Shown here: one piece after another, positions 25,467 to 33,747 of the stretch
How the letters are laid out: the number at the start of each line of letters is the position of its first letter
How positions within the stretch are numbered: position 1 is the first letter of the stretch
NCBI GenBank assembly: GCA_004558025.1
Contig: SFEG01000001.1
Span: forward strand, 124,001 to 188,000
Origin: Clostridiales bacterium
GTDB taxonomy: Bacteria > Bacillota > Clostridia > Oscillospirales > Oscillospiraceae
DNA: 64,000 bases
Reading direction: 5' to 3'
Notes under the pieces: model-generated
The model's input: the letters and a program-made list of their open reading frames with translations, nothing else
Databases searched by the model: none
What the model was told of the DNA's origin: nothing
Made by a program: the position numbers and the translations under genes

Positions 25467-26488
25467 TCATACTTCTCCATGGAAAGCTTTATTATTTTCT
25501 CGCATATCTCGCCGAAGCTCAGTCCCTGCTCCCTACCCATCTGCGGGATAAGGCTCGTCGGGGTCATGCCGGGCAGCGTGTTTGCCTCAAGGCAGTATAG
25601 CTCGCCGCTTGAGTTATCCATAAGAAAGTCCGCGCGGCAATAGACATCGACCATAAGCGCTGCGCTCACGCGCTCTGCAAGGCGCTGGACACGGTCTGTG
25701 TCTTCAGCACTTATCGGCGCGGGGCATATCTCCTCGGTGAGCCCCGCCTGATACTTGTTTTTATAGTCATACCATCCGGTTTTGGGTATTATCTCGATAA
25801 CGGGCATCGCCTCGCCGCCCATAACGCCGACGGTGAGCTCGCGCCCCTTGATAAAACGCTCGACAAGAACGTGGTCTTCATATTTGAACGCAAGCTCAAG
25901 CGCAGCCGCGTATTCGTCCTCGTTTGCGACCATGCTCGTTCCGACGCTCGAGCCGCCGCTGCAGGGCTTAACTACGCAGGGGAAGCCAACGATTCTGACC
26001 TCTCCTCCCTTTTCGAGCACTATGCCCTCTGGAACGGAAATGCCGCTATGGCGCAGCATGATCTTGCTTATCTCCTTATTCATCGCTATCGCGCTGCCGA
26101 GATATCCGCTGCCGGTGTATTTAATGCCGTGCACATCGAAGGTAGCCTGAAGCTTTCCGTTTTCTCCATCCTCGCCGTGCAGCGCAAGAAAGCTTATATC
26201 CGCCGCCTTGCAGATCTCAATTACATTTTTGCCGATCCTGCTTCCGTCGCCCTCGGCAATGAGCTTCGCAATATCCGGAGTTTCAACCTTCACGGAATAC
26301 TGAATATCCTCCTGCTCACGCTCGAAGAGCTCTGCGGGATCGTCGTAGCTCCCCTCATATCCGTAATACAGATCGATCAGGACGACCTTATGCCCGAGCT
26401 CGCGCAGTGCGCGAGCAACGCAGGTGCCGCTTGTAATCGAAACGTCGCGCTCGTTTGATAGTCCGCCGCAGACAACAGCAATTTTCAT
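25463..26488 (-). CDS. ddl: D-alanine--D-alanine ligase
   Basis: A 341-residue ATP-grasp ligase. N-terminal VVCGGLSNERDVSITSG, the HGEDGENGKLQ motif (about residue 100), the CVKPCSGGSSVGTS loop and the C-terminal EANTLPGMTPTSLIP segment are all Ddl signatures. The residue after LPGMT region and the absence of a K-type lactate motif suggest D-Ala rather than D-Lac specificity, though I did not model this. The ATG at 26488 is preceded by AGGAGGT. It heads the ddl-murF unit, with a promoter at 26520-26548. Confidence 0.95.
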   Translation of the reverse strand: MKIAVVCGGLSNERDVSITSGTCVARALRELGHKVVLIDLYYGYEGSYDDPAELFEREQEDIQYSVKVETPDIAKLIAEGDGSRIGKNVIEICKAADISFLALHGEDGENGKLQATFDVHGIKYTGSGYLGSAIAMNKEISKIMLRHSGISVPEGIVLEKGGEVRIVGFPCVVKPCSGGSSVGTSMVANEDEYAAALELAFKYEDHVLVERFIKGRELTVGVMGGEAMPVIEIIPKTGWYDYKNKYQAGLTEEICPAPISAEDTDRVQRLAERVSAALMVDVYCRADFLMDNSSGELYCLEANTLPGMTPTSLIPQMGREQGLSFGEICEKIIKLSMEKYE

Positions 26489-26519
26489 CTTTCCTACCTC
26501 CTGCAACAATTACCCGATG

Positions 26520-26548
26520 ATTATACCACAAGCGCAGCGGCTGTTCAA
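26520..26548 (-). promoter_or_regulatory. Promoter for ddl-murF
   Basis: TTGAAC and TATAAT are separated by 17 bases on the minus strand, 30 bases before the ddl start. It is back-to-back with the plus-strand promoter at 26556-26585. Confidence 0.75.
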
Positions 26549-26555
26549 ATATATA

Positions 26556-26585
26556 TTGAAAAAACATGGCGATGTGTGGTATAAT
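26556..26585 (+). promoter_or_regulatory. Promoter for the exonuclease gene
   Basis: TTGAAA and TATAAT are separated by 18 bases on the plus strand, about 35 bases before the start codon. Confidence 0.7.
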
Positions 26586-26620
26586 TCATTTTTGTAATCT
26601 AAAGTAAGGTCGTTGTGTTT

Positions 26621-27604
26621 ATGAATTATGTAGTGGTCGATTTAGAGTGGAATCAGGCAATGAGCTCAAAATCCTCCGTATTCAACAAGCTCCCCATAAA
26701 GCTCAGGGGCGAAATTATCGAGATCGGCGCGGTCAAGCTCTCGGAGGACATGCAGCCTGCCGAGGAGTTTACCATAGACGTAAAGCCCGTTTATTTTAAA
26801 AGGATGCATTATAAGGTCAAAAAGCTCACCGGCTTTGACAAGGAGCGCCTCGCCCTGGGGCACAGCTTCCCCGATGCCTTTGAGCAGTTTAGGCAGTGGT
26901 GCGGAGAGGATGTTACCTTCCTTACCTGGGGCTGCGATGACCGCGGCATTATGGAACAGAATATAATTATCCATGATCTCGACTGGGATTGGATAAATTC
27001 CTGGATCAATCTCCAGCTTATCTATAATATGCAGACCGACGGCGACAAGAATCAGAAGTCGCTCGCAACTGCGATGGAGCATTTCGGCATCGAGCAGACC
27101 CGAGTTGCCCACGATGCCTTGGGCGATGCGTACAACACGGCGCTTGTGTGCTCTAAGCTCGATATGCAGCTCGGCCTTGAGCAGTATGACGAGGCAAAGC
27201 GCATGCTCAGCACCCACCGCTCAAGATGCGACAGTGCCGACGATAACACGCACGACGCGCTGGAGCACCTTGTTTTTCCAGGCTACGTCTCAAAGGCGGA
27301 GGCCTTTGCTGACGAAAAGCTCACCTCTGTTCCCTGCCCCAAATGTCAGGGCAAGCTCGAGGCGCACCGCTGGATCAATCAGGGCGATCAGAGATATATG
27401 AACATACTCAGCTGCCCCGACTGCGGCAATTTCCTTGTCAGGCTCAAATTCCGCAAGCAGGAGGACAACTCATGGTCGGCAAACAGACTCATTTACGAGG
27501 CCGATGACGGCATGATAGATTTTTACCGCAGCAAAGCCGCTCTGTCTCGCCGCCGCGGACGAGGACATTCGAAGAAAAAGGGCCGCCCGGCAACAAAACA
27601 GTGA
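26621..27604 (+). CDS. DEDDh 3'-5' exonuclease with C-terminal zinc ribbon
   Basis: A 327-residue exonuclease of the KapD/ERI-1-like group. The DEDDh residues appear as VVDLEWNQ, then IEIGAV, then HDLDWDW-type region and AHDALGDAYNT. After about residue 225 there is a zinc ribbon (CPKCQGK...CPDCGN) and a basic tail (RRRGRGHSKKKGR), which would favour nucleic-acid binding. A GTG at 26615 is an alternative start that is nearer to the AAGG site. It stands alone on the plus strand with its own promoter and terminator. The RNA or DNA substrate is unknown. Confidence 0.85.
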   Translation: MNYVVVDLEWNQAMSSKSSVFNKLPIKLRGEIIEIGAVKLSEDMQPAEEFTIDVKPVYFKRMHYKVKKLTGFDKERLALGHSFPDAFEQFRQWCGEDVTFLTWGCDDRGIMEQNIIIHDLDWDWINSWINLQLIYNMQTDGDKNQKSLATAMEHFGIEQTRVAHDALGDAYNTALVCSKLDMQLGLEQYDEAKRMLSTHRSRCDSADDNTHDALEHLVFPGYVSKAEAFADEKLTSVPCPKCQGKLEAHRWINQGDQRYMNILSCPDCGNFLVRLKFRKQEDNSWSANRLIYEADDGMIDFYRSKAALSRRRGRGHSKKKGRPATKQ

Positions 27605-27605
27605 T

Positions 27606-27641
27606 AAAAAGCTCCCGAACGCTTGTTCGGGAGCTTTATTT
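27606..27641. terminator. Bidirectional terminator after the exonuclease
   Basis: AGCTCCCGAAC and GTTCGGGAGCT pair around GCTT, with A before and T after. It serves both the exonuclease and the convergent nagB-glmM unit. Confidence 0.85.
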
Positions 27642-28300
27642 TATTTGCGTATCACTATATCGTCTTTTGATTTGTATATCCCGTTCTCGGGAATGACTCC
27701 GCGGACGCAGGAAGTCGGATAGACGCTCGCCCTGCGGCCAAGCACCGTTCCGGGGTTTAAGACGCTGTTGCAGCCGATCTCGACACCGTCGCCGAGGATA
27801 GCTCCGACCTTTTTGCGGCCGGTCTCTATGAACTCGTCGCCGTTTTTTATGACGACAAGCGTCTTGTCGCTTTTAACATTCGAGGTTATCGAGCCCGCGC
27901 CCATGTGCGCCTTATAGCCAAGTATGGAGTCGCCGACATAGTTATAGTGCGGGGTCTGCACATTGTCAAACAGCACGACGTTTTTAAGCTCGGTAGAGTT
28001 TCCGACAACGGCGTTTTTTCCGACTATCGCACTGCCGCGGATAAACGCGCAGTGGCGCACCTGCGCGCCGTGGTCAATGATGCAGGGCGAGCCGATATAC
28101 GCCGAGGGAAAAACCTCCGCGTCGCGTGCTATCCACACGTTATCGCCGCGCTTTTCGTACTCCTCCTCCGACAGCGTATTGCCGAGAGCAATGATGAAGT
28201 CGGATATATCGGCCAGCACCTCCCATGGGTAGGTCTTACCCTCAAAAAGCGGAGCTGCTATGGTTTTGCTCAAATCGAGCAGGTCGTTTATCGTATACAT
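27641..28300 (-). CDS. Stand-alone left-handed beta-helix protein (GlmU C-terminal-like)
   Basis: A 219-residue protein made almost wholly of hexapeptide repeats (about residues 60-205). The NSTELKNVVLFD-type stretch and the GYKAHMGAGS segment recall the acetyltransferase half of GlmU, but there is no nucleotidyltransferase domain. Such proteins are often named UDP-GlcNAc pyrophosphorylase by transfer, which the sequence does not support. It lies one base after glmM and downstream of nagB, so a role in amino-sugar metabolism (acetylation of GlcN-1-P or a related sugar) is reasonable but inferred. Confidence 0.75.
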   Translation of the reverse strand: MYTINDLLDLSKTIAAPLFEGKTYPWEVLADISDFIIALGNTLSEEEYEKRGDNVWIARDAEVFPSAYIGSPCIIDHGAQVRHCAFIRGSAIVGKNAVVGNSTELKNVVLFDNVQTPHYNYVGDSILGYKAHMGAGSITSNVKSDKTLVVIKNGDEFIETGRKKVGAILGDGVEIGCNSVLNPGTVLGRRASVYPTSCVRGVIPENGIYKSKDDIVIRK

Positions 28301-28301
28301 G

Positions 28302-29666
28302 TCACTTCACCTTGATAAGTCTTCCGCTGCGGCGCATCACGTCGACTATATAGTCAACGCACTCCTCGCACTGCTCGTGTGTCCTGGCCTCGGCCATGAC
28401 GCGCAGGACAGGCTCTGTGCCGCTCTTGCGAAGAAGGATGCGTCCGTCCCCGCCGAGCTTTGCCTCCATGTCGGCAACGGCTTTTTTCACTTCATTGCAG
28501 GCAAGTGTTTCGTCCTTATCAGTGACAACGACGTTTTTAAGAAGCTGCGGATACATTACGACAGGCGCTGCAAGCACGGAAAGAGGCTGCTTACTCTCGC
28601 ACATGGCCTCCATGATCTTTATGGCTGTCAGTATTCCGTCGCCGGAGTTTGCAAGGCGGCCGAAAATAATGTGGCCGGACTGCTCGCCGCCGAGGATATA
28701 GCCGTTTGCGCGCATGTTCTCGGCAACGTATTTATCGCCGACGGCCGTTTTTTCATAACCGATGCCCAGTGCGTCGAGTGCCTTATACAGACCCATGTTG
28801 CTCATGACCGTGGTGACGATCTTCTTTTCGCCGAGTATGCCGCTGTCGCGCATATATTTGCCGCAGACGTAGAGAATATGATCGCCGGTTATAACGTTTC
28901 CCTTTTCGTCGACGGCAAGGCAGCGATCGGCATCACCGTCAAATGCAAAGCCGACGTCGAGCTTATTATCCAAAACAAACTTCTGCATCTGTTCGATATG
29001 GGTCGAGCCGCAGTTTACATTTATGTTAATGCCGTCGGGGTTATTGGAGATAACATAGGTATCCGCTCCGAGAGCGTCGAACACGCTTTTAGCCATCATC
29101 CAGGTCGAGCCGTTTGCGCAGTCGAGACCGACCTTTTTGCCCTTATATGAGCGAGTTGCAAGCGAAATGAGGAAGCCTATGTAGCGGTTGCGGCCGGCGG
29201 AATAGTCGACCGTGCGGCCGATCTTCTCGCCCGTTGCGTAGGGCAGGCAGTCCTTTTCACCGGCGTTTGCTCTGTCGATGTACGCCTCGATCTCGTCAAG
29301 GAGCTCATCACCCATTTTTTCGCCCTTACCGTTAATGAGCTTGATGCCGTTATCGTAATAGGGGTTGTGGCTTGCCGATATCATGATGCCGCAGTCGAAA
29401 TCATCAGCACGGGCAACGTAGGATACGCTCGGCGTTGTTGTGACATGCAGAAGATAAGCGTCCGCACCCGAGGCCGTGAGCCCAGCGCACAGAGCGGATT
29501 CGAGCATATAACTTGAACGGCGCGTATCCTTTCCGATGACGACTCTCGCCTTTTTATCCTTGCCGTAGTACCAGCCTAGATACCGGCCTATCTCAAACGC
29601 GTGCATGACGGTCAGGTCGACATTAGCCTCGCCTCTGAAGCCGTCTGTGCCAAAATATTTACCCAT
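28302..29666 (-). CDS. glmM: Phosphoglucosamine mutase
   Basis: A 454-residue alpha-D-phosphohexomutase that interconverts glucosamine-6-P and glucosamine-1-P on the way to UDP-GlcNAc. It begins GKYFGTDGFRG, carries the phosphoserine loop ISASHNPYYDNG (Ser99), a metal loop DGDADRCL and a C-terminal RKSGTEPVLRVM phosphate loop. It is encoded between nagB and the beta-helix protein, forming a compact amino-sugar unit. Length and motifs are normal. Confidence 0.95.
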   Translation of the reverse strand: MGKYFGTDGFRGEANVDLTVMHAFEIGRYLGWYYGKDKKARVVIGKDTRRSSYMLESALCAGLTASGADAYLLHVTTTPSVSYVARADDFDCGIMISASHNPYYDNGIKLINGKGEKMGDELLDEIEAYIDRANAGEKDCLPYATGEKIGRTVDYSAGRNRYIGFLISLATRSYKGKKVGLDCANGSTWMMAKSVFDALGADTYVISNNPDGININVNCGSTHIEQMQKFVLDNKLDVGFAFDGDADRCLAVDEKGNVITGDHILYVCGKYMRDSGILGEKKIVTTVMSNMGLYKALDALGIGYEKTAVGDKYVAENMRANGYILGGEQSGHIIFGRLANSGDGILTAIKIMEAMCESKQPLSVLAAPVVMYPQLLKNVVVTDKDETLACNEVKKAVADMEAKLGGDGRILLRKSGTEPVLRVMAEARTHEQCEECVDYIVDVMRRSGRLIKVK

Positions 29667-29681
29667 TGCTTTCTCCTCGGT

Positions 29682-30374
29682 TTATTTAATCTTTTCAGCC
29701 GCTTCCTCATCGAGCAGGAGCGTCATGTTCATATGCATCTGAAGCATCGCCGCCGGAACGTAGGTCGACGTTTTGCCGTAGACGAGCTGATGGATTATCT
29801 CTGCTTTCTCGCTGCCGAAGGCGACGAGAATAACGTTTTTTGCATCGCAGATGGTTTTGAGACCCATGGTCACGGCATTGTCAGGAACGTTCTCTGTACC
29901 GCTGAAAAGCTCCGCGTTCATCTGCTTTGTTTTATCGGTCAGAAGCACGCTGTGCGTGTAGGAATCATAGGGCGTTGCGGGCTCGTTAAAGCCGATGTGG
30001 CCGTTCGTTCCTATGCCGAGGACGGCAAGCTCAAGTCCGCCGCAGGCCTCGATCTCGGCATCGAATTTATCCGCATCATCCACGGTGGGCGTGTATATCT
30101 TCGTTATGCCGACTTTGGAATAAAGCTCATCGTTCAGGCGGTATGCGCAGGAGCGTTGATCACCATCTTCAAGCCCCTCGTATTCACAGACGGTAAAGGC
30201 CTTACACGCAGCAAGCTCCTTAACGTCCATTGCCGTGAGAGCTTCATAAACGCGCTTTGTTGTTCTGCCGGCAGCAAATGCCATCGCGCAGCCGGGGTTA
30301 GCCTTTGCGTGCTCGGCTATTATGGCCGCGGCCATCCCGCTTATTTTGTCTGCACTGTCAATTATGATCTTCAC
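29682..30374 (-). CDS. nagB: Glucosamine-6-phosphate deaminase/isomerase family
   Basis: A 230-residue NagB-family enzyme that converts glucosamine-6-P to fructose-6-P and ammonia. GIGTNGHIGFNEPA is the diagnostic motif (about residue 120), preceded by the VDDADKFDAEI segment. The start is GTG at 30374 with AAGGA 9 bases upstream. It leads the nagB-glmM-helix unit, so the cell can either break down or activate GlcN-6-P from one message. The overlap of its start with the yetF promoter region suggests the two divergent units share control DNA. Confidence 0.9.
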   Translation of the reverse strand: MKIIIDSADKISGMAAAIIAEHAKANPGCAMAFAAGRTTKRVYEALTAMDVKELAACKAFTVCEYEGLEDGDQRSCAYRLNDELYSKVGITKIYTPTVDDADKFDAEIEACGGLELAVLGIGTNGHIGFNEPATPYDSYTHSVLLTDKTKQMNAELFSGTENVPDNAVTMGLKTICDAKNVILVAFGSEKAEIIHQLVYGKTSTYVPAAMLQMHMNMTLLLDEEAAEKIK

Positions 30375-30398
30375 AACGAAACATCCTTTCCTTATAAT
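30370..30398 (+). promoter_or_regulatory. Promoter for the YetF/DUF4363 unit
   Basis: TTCACA and TATAAT are separated by 17 bases. The -35 box overlaps the first codons of nagB on the other strand. Confidence 0.6.
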
Positions 30399-30439
30399 TT
30401 ATGCGCCATCGGTAAAAAATACTGATGGAGGCGATATGT

Positions 30440-31114
30440 TTGGCAATTATATTTATCCGCACTGTAATACTGTATTTTGCGATACTCGTTTCAATGCGCG
30501 TTATGGGCAAGCGTCAGCTCGGAGAGCTTGAGATCTCCGAGTTCATTGTTGCGGCACTCATCGCGGATCTTGCCGCGACTCCGCTGCAGGATATCGGCAT
30601 ACCGCTGTTAAACGGACTTTTGCCGATCATGATCATGTTCTGCCTTGAGATAATAATCGCAGGGCTCAACATGAAAAGCGTCAGGCTGCGAAAATTCACC
30701 TACGGTAAGCCGGAGATAATAATCCGAAACGGAAGGATCGACCGCGGCAGCATGCGACGCAACCGCTTCACGATAGACGAGCTCATGCAGGAGCTGCGCG
30801 CTCAGGGGCAGACCGACGCAAGTCAGGTCGCCTACGGTGTTCTTGAAACAAACGGTCAGCTCAGCCTCATTCTCATGCCGGAAAGTCAACCCGCGACAGC
30901 CTCCATGCTCGGCATAAGACCCGCGGACACCGGCTATGCGCACATCATCATAAACGACGGAAGGATACTGGACAAAAACCTTTCCCTTCTCGGCCGCGAC
31001 AGGCGCTGGCTGGATAACGAGCTCAAGCGGCGCAGCATAAAAAACGCCGACGATGTATATATCCTCACTCTGTCCGAGACCGGGAGCGTATTCTGTCAGG
31101 TGAAGGAGGCTTAG
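30440..31114 (+). CDS. YetF-like DUF421 membrane protein
   Basis: A 224-residue protein with three membrane spans in the first 75 residues, then the cytoplasmic DUF421 domain (from about 75) with the RNGRIDRGSMRRNRFTIDEL signature spread over about 95-115. MRVMGKRQLGELEISEF is a strong family mark. I prefer the TTG at 30440: GGAGG at 30427-30431 is spaced well for it and the product starts like other family members. An ATG at 30425 is in frame but has no ribosome site. It is coupled to the DUF4363 gene; the pair is common in spore-forming Clostridia and is of unknown function. Confidence 0.85.
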   Translation: MAIIFIRTVILYFAILVSMRVMGKRQLGELEISEFIVAALIADLAATPLQDIGIPLLNGLLPIMIMFCLEIIIAGLNMKSVRLRKFTYGKPEIIIRNGRIDRGSMRRNRFTIDELMQELRAQGQTDASQVAYGVLETNGQLSLILMPESQPATASMLGIRPADTGYAHIIINDGRILDKNLSLLGRDRRWLDNELKRRSIKNADDVYILTLSETGSVFCQVKEA

Positions 31115-31115
31115 C

Positions 31116-31496
31116 TTGAAAAAAGAGATCATCGCCGCAGTGTTACTGCTTCTTTTATTCGCGGGAGTTCTGGTCAACATCCGCATCAATGAGAGCATCG
31201 TTTCCTCGCTCATGCACGAGGTCGACTTATCATACGAAAGCCTCAAAAACGGCGACGGGAACAAAGCCGCCCGGCAGCTTGACAATGCCATTGAGCACTG
31301 GCTCGAGCTCGACGGATACACGCACATCTTCATCCGCCACAGTGAGATAAACTCCACGACCGACGCGTTTTACGGCTTCAGATCCGACGTCGGAAGCGGC
31401 GACTCAGGCTCCGCCCAGGGCTCATACTGGCTTTTAAAGGAGACTCTCCTCTCCCTCATGACGATGGAGCAGATAAGCCTCGGCAGTGTTTTTTAG
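31116..31496 (+). CDS. DUF4363 membrane-anchored protein
   Basis: A 126-residue protein with one N-terminal membrane span (about residues 5-21) and an extracellular or lumenal helical domain. The start is TTG, with AAGGAGG 7 bases before it, one base after the DUF421 stop. DUF4363 proteins follow YetF/DUF421 genes in many Clostridia. The role is not known; sporulation is often suspected from distribution. No clear terminator follows. Confidence 0.8.
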   Translation: MKKEIIAAVLLLLLFAGVLVNIRINESIVSSLMHEVDLSYESLKNGDGNKAARQLDNAIEHWLELDGYTHIFIRHSEINSTTDAFYGFRSDVGSGDSGSAQGSYWLLKETLLSLMTMEQISLGSVF

Positions 31497-31598
31497 AGGC
31501 GCTTTAAGGTTATGCGGATACAATTATTACGGTTGCCCGGTATCGAAAGTACCGACTATCATAATGGCTGCCAAGTGTCAATGTCGATACTTGAGATA

Positions 31599-32054
31599 TT
31601 ATTTATCGCTCAGGAGCTTTGTGAGCTCCTCCATGAAGGTATTTATGTCCTTAAAGCTGCGGTAGACGGAGGCAAAGCGGACATAGGCGACCTCGTCGAC
31701 GAGCTTTATGCGCTTCATTACCATCTCGCCGATCTCCACGGTGCTGACCTCGCGCTCAAGTGCGCTCTGGAGCTCCTGCTCGATCTCGTCGGCTATCTTT
31801 TCAAGCTGAGAAAGCGTCACTGGTCGTTTTTCGCAGGCGCGAACCATTCCGTTTATGAGCTTGACTCTGTCAAACTGCTGGCGCGAGCCGTCACGCTTAA
31901 CGACAACAAGAGGCAGATGCTCTATCGTCTCATAAGTCGTAAAACGCTTTTGGCATGCCAGGCACTCTCTGCGGCGGCGAATCATGGTTCCCTCCTCGGC
32001 GGGGCGGGAATCGATCACCTTGCTCTCAAGAAATCCGCAAAACGGACATTTCAT
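31599..32054 (-). CDS. nrdR: Transcriptional repressor NrdR
   Basis: A 151-residue repressor of ribonucleotide reductase genes. An N-terminal zinc ribbon (Cys3, Cys6, Cys31, Cys34) binds DNA, and an ATP-cone domain (about residues 49-135) senses ATP/dATP. A GGAGG site stands before the ATG. A NrdR-box-like sequence lies within its own promoter (32102-32115), suggesting autoregulation. No nrd genes are in the window. Confidence 0.96.
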   Translation of the reverse strand: MKCPFCGFLESKVIDSRPAEEGTMIRRRRECLACQKRFTTYETIEHLPLVVVKRDGSRQQFDRVKLINGMVRACEKRPVTLSQLEKIADEIEQELQSALEREVSTVEIGEMVMKRIKLVDEVAYVRFASVYRSFKDINTFMEELTKLLSDK

Positions 32055-32094
32055 ATATTTATCCTCCGAAGCTTTTAATTTTCACTAAATAAGT

Positions 32095-32123
32095 ATTATA
32101 TCACAATATGTTGTATATTGCCA
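32095..32123 (-). promoter_or_regulatory. Promoter for nrdR
   Basis: TATAAT lies on the minus strand with a weak -35 (TGGCAA) 17 bases upstream. The spacer is filled by the NrdR-box-like sequence. Confidence 0.5.
32102..32115. promoter_or_regulatory. NrdR-box-like operator in the nrdR promoter
   Basis: CACAATATGTTGTA agrees with 12 of 14 positions of the NrdR-box core CACWATATATWGTG as I recall it. It sits between the -35 and -10 boxes, where a bound repressor would block polymerase. Boxes normally come in pairs; I see only one. Confidence 0.4.
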
Positions 32124-32129
32124 CTGTTT

Positions 32130-32708
32130 TTAGAACGAGCGTGAAAGGAAGTCCTCGCGGCTCATGAGCGCGTTGAGAACCGGCAAGAGTGCCTGTGCGG
32201 TCATCTTCTGCGGAAGCTCCATTGACGCAAGGAATCTTGCACGCTTTGCGGCGCTGTCGGGCTTTCCCGTAAGCCCCGCAGCGTACATATCGGCCATTGT
32301 TATGCCGCCCGACGAGGCCGTCTCCTCCCCGTCAATCGTAGCTCCGCAGCGGCGAAGCGCCTGCATGATCACATCCGCGTTCATGCCCTCGACTCCGAGC
32401 TTTCCCTCCTTTGAGGCTTTGCTCTTTCGCCGCTCCTTGCCGAAAATCTCGGGCATATAGGCTTGCTTCAAAAGCTTCGGATCGACGCAGCTTTTAACAA
32501 AATTGCGGATAACGAGCCCCGCGCCGTCGGGGTCTGTCATGACTATAAGGCCGCGCTTTTCGGCCAAAGCGCGCAGAAGCTGCTGCTTTTCCTTATTGTT
32601 AAAAACGCCGAAGCCGCTCGTTTCGATTATCACGGCATCGACGACCTGCGAGAGCGTATTCTTATCATATCTGCCCTCCACGACGATGACTTCGGAGACT
32701 CTATGCAT
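32130..32708 (-). CDS. rnmV: Ribonuclease M5
   Basis: A 192-residue TOPRIM nuclease that matures 5S rRNA in Firmicutes. EVIVVEGRYDKNTL near the N terminus and VMTDPDGAG (about residue 60) give the TOPRIM Glu and Asp residues. The ATG at 32708 has AGGTGA before it; a GTG at 32717 lies further into holA. The gene overlaps holA by 8 bases. Downstream, nrdR has its own promoter. Confidence 0.92.
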   Translation of the reverse strand: MHRVSEVIVVEGRYDKNTLSQVVDAVIIETSGFGVFNNKEKQQLLRALAEKRGLIVMTDPDGAGLVIRNFVKSCVDPKLLKQAYMPEIFGKERRKSKASKEGKLGVEGMNADVIMQALRRCGATIDGEETASSGGITMADMYAAGLTGKPDSAAKRARFLASMELPQKMTAQALLPVLNALMSREDFLSRSF

Positions 32709-33747
32709 CCGCGTCACCTGCCGCTATGCGCATAACGCATTCCTTCAAAAGCTCCGTTGGCTCTGTTTTGCTGCTTTTCATGGCATAATCCGTTTCCGCG
32801 CACAGCTCCACGGCACGCTTTATCTGCGCTGTGGAAAAACGCCTTGACGCGGCAATGAGCCTGTTTGCTATGAAATCATAGCGCAGGCCGAGCGTTTTCA
32901 TGACATAGTCCTTTGTAAGGCCGCAGTCTATTGCGACACGCGCAGCATACATTTTGCGCATCTGGCCGCCGACTATCGCGAGGATCATTGTCGGCTCGTT
33001 ATTCTTATCGGCAAGCAGCTCGCCCAAAAGGCGCATGGCAGCGTTGTTTTCGCCCTTTGCAAGCGCCTCGGTCATATCAAAAACAACAGCCTCCGGGATA
33101 TGGTGCGCGACCGCATCGACATCGGCCTCGGTGACTCTGTCGCCCTTTGTGTAGGACGCGATCTTATTTATCTCCGGGATAAGCCCGTTCATGAGCTCGC
33201 CGCTTACGTTTATGAGCCGCTGGACGGCGTTGAGCTCTATTCCCTTGCCCTCGGCCGCAAAACGGCGGATTATCCATTTTATAAGTATATCACCGCCCTG
33301 AGCCGTGACGCATATCTCTTTGCCGTTTTTCTGAATGGACTTATACAGCTTAAGGCGTTTATCCGGCTCAAAGCCGATGGGCGCCATGAAAACGACCGTG
33401 CAGTAATCGGGTATATCGGCGAGAATGCCGCTTATCTCATCTGCATCCTTAAGCTTATTTATATCGACTCCGCGCACCTCAACAAGGCTGCGTTCTGACA
33501 GAAACGGTACGCTGTCAACAGCCTCTCTGAGCGAAAGCGCGGAAAAGTCGCGCTCATCGAGTCTGCGATAGCTGAAATCATCGGCCTCGCTCGTTATGCA
33601 CAGCTTTTTTATCTCCTCGAAGAATCTGTCGGCAAGGTAATCCTCCGGCCCCCAAATTAGATATAATCCGGCCGGTCCCTCGGCGCGCAGCGCACTGACG
33701 CTAGCGTTATAATTAAATTTTTCGTCGCGTTTAGTTTTCTTTGCCAT
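32701..33747 (-). CDS. holA: DNA polymerase III subunit delta
   Basis: A 348-residue HolA, the clamp-loader subunit that opens the sliding clamp. It has an AAA+-like N domain (YLIWGPEDYLADRF near residue 30) without functional Walker motifs, as usual for delta, and an all-helical C-terminal collar domain (about 215-345). It directly follows comEC with no gap, a conserved order (comEC-holA) in Firmicutes, and overlaps rnmV. Confidence 0.93.
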   Translation of the reverse strand: MAKKTKRDEKFNYNASVSALRAEGPAGLYLIWGPEDYLADRFFEEIKKLCITSEADDFSYRRLDERDFSALSLREAVDSVPFLSERSLVEVRGVDINKLKDADEISGILADIPDYCTVVFMAPIGFEPDKRLKLYKSIQKNGKEICVTAQGGDILIKWIIRRFAAEGKGIELNAVQRLINVSGELMNGLIPEINKIASYTKGDRVTEADVDAVAHHIPEAVVFDMTEALAKGENNAAMRLLGELLADKNNEPTMILAIVGGQMRKMYAARVAIDCGLTKDYVMKTLGLRYDFIANRLIAASRRFSTAQIKRAVELCAETDYAMKSSKTEPTELLKECVMRIAAGDADA

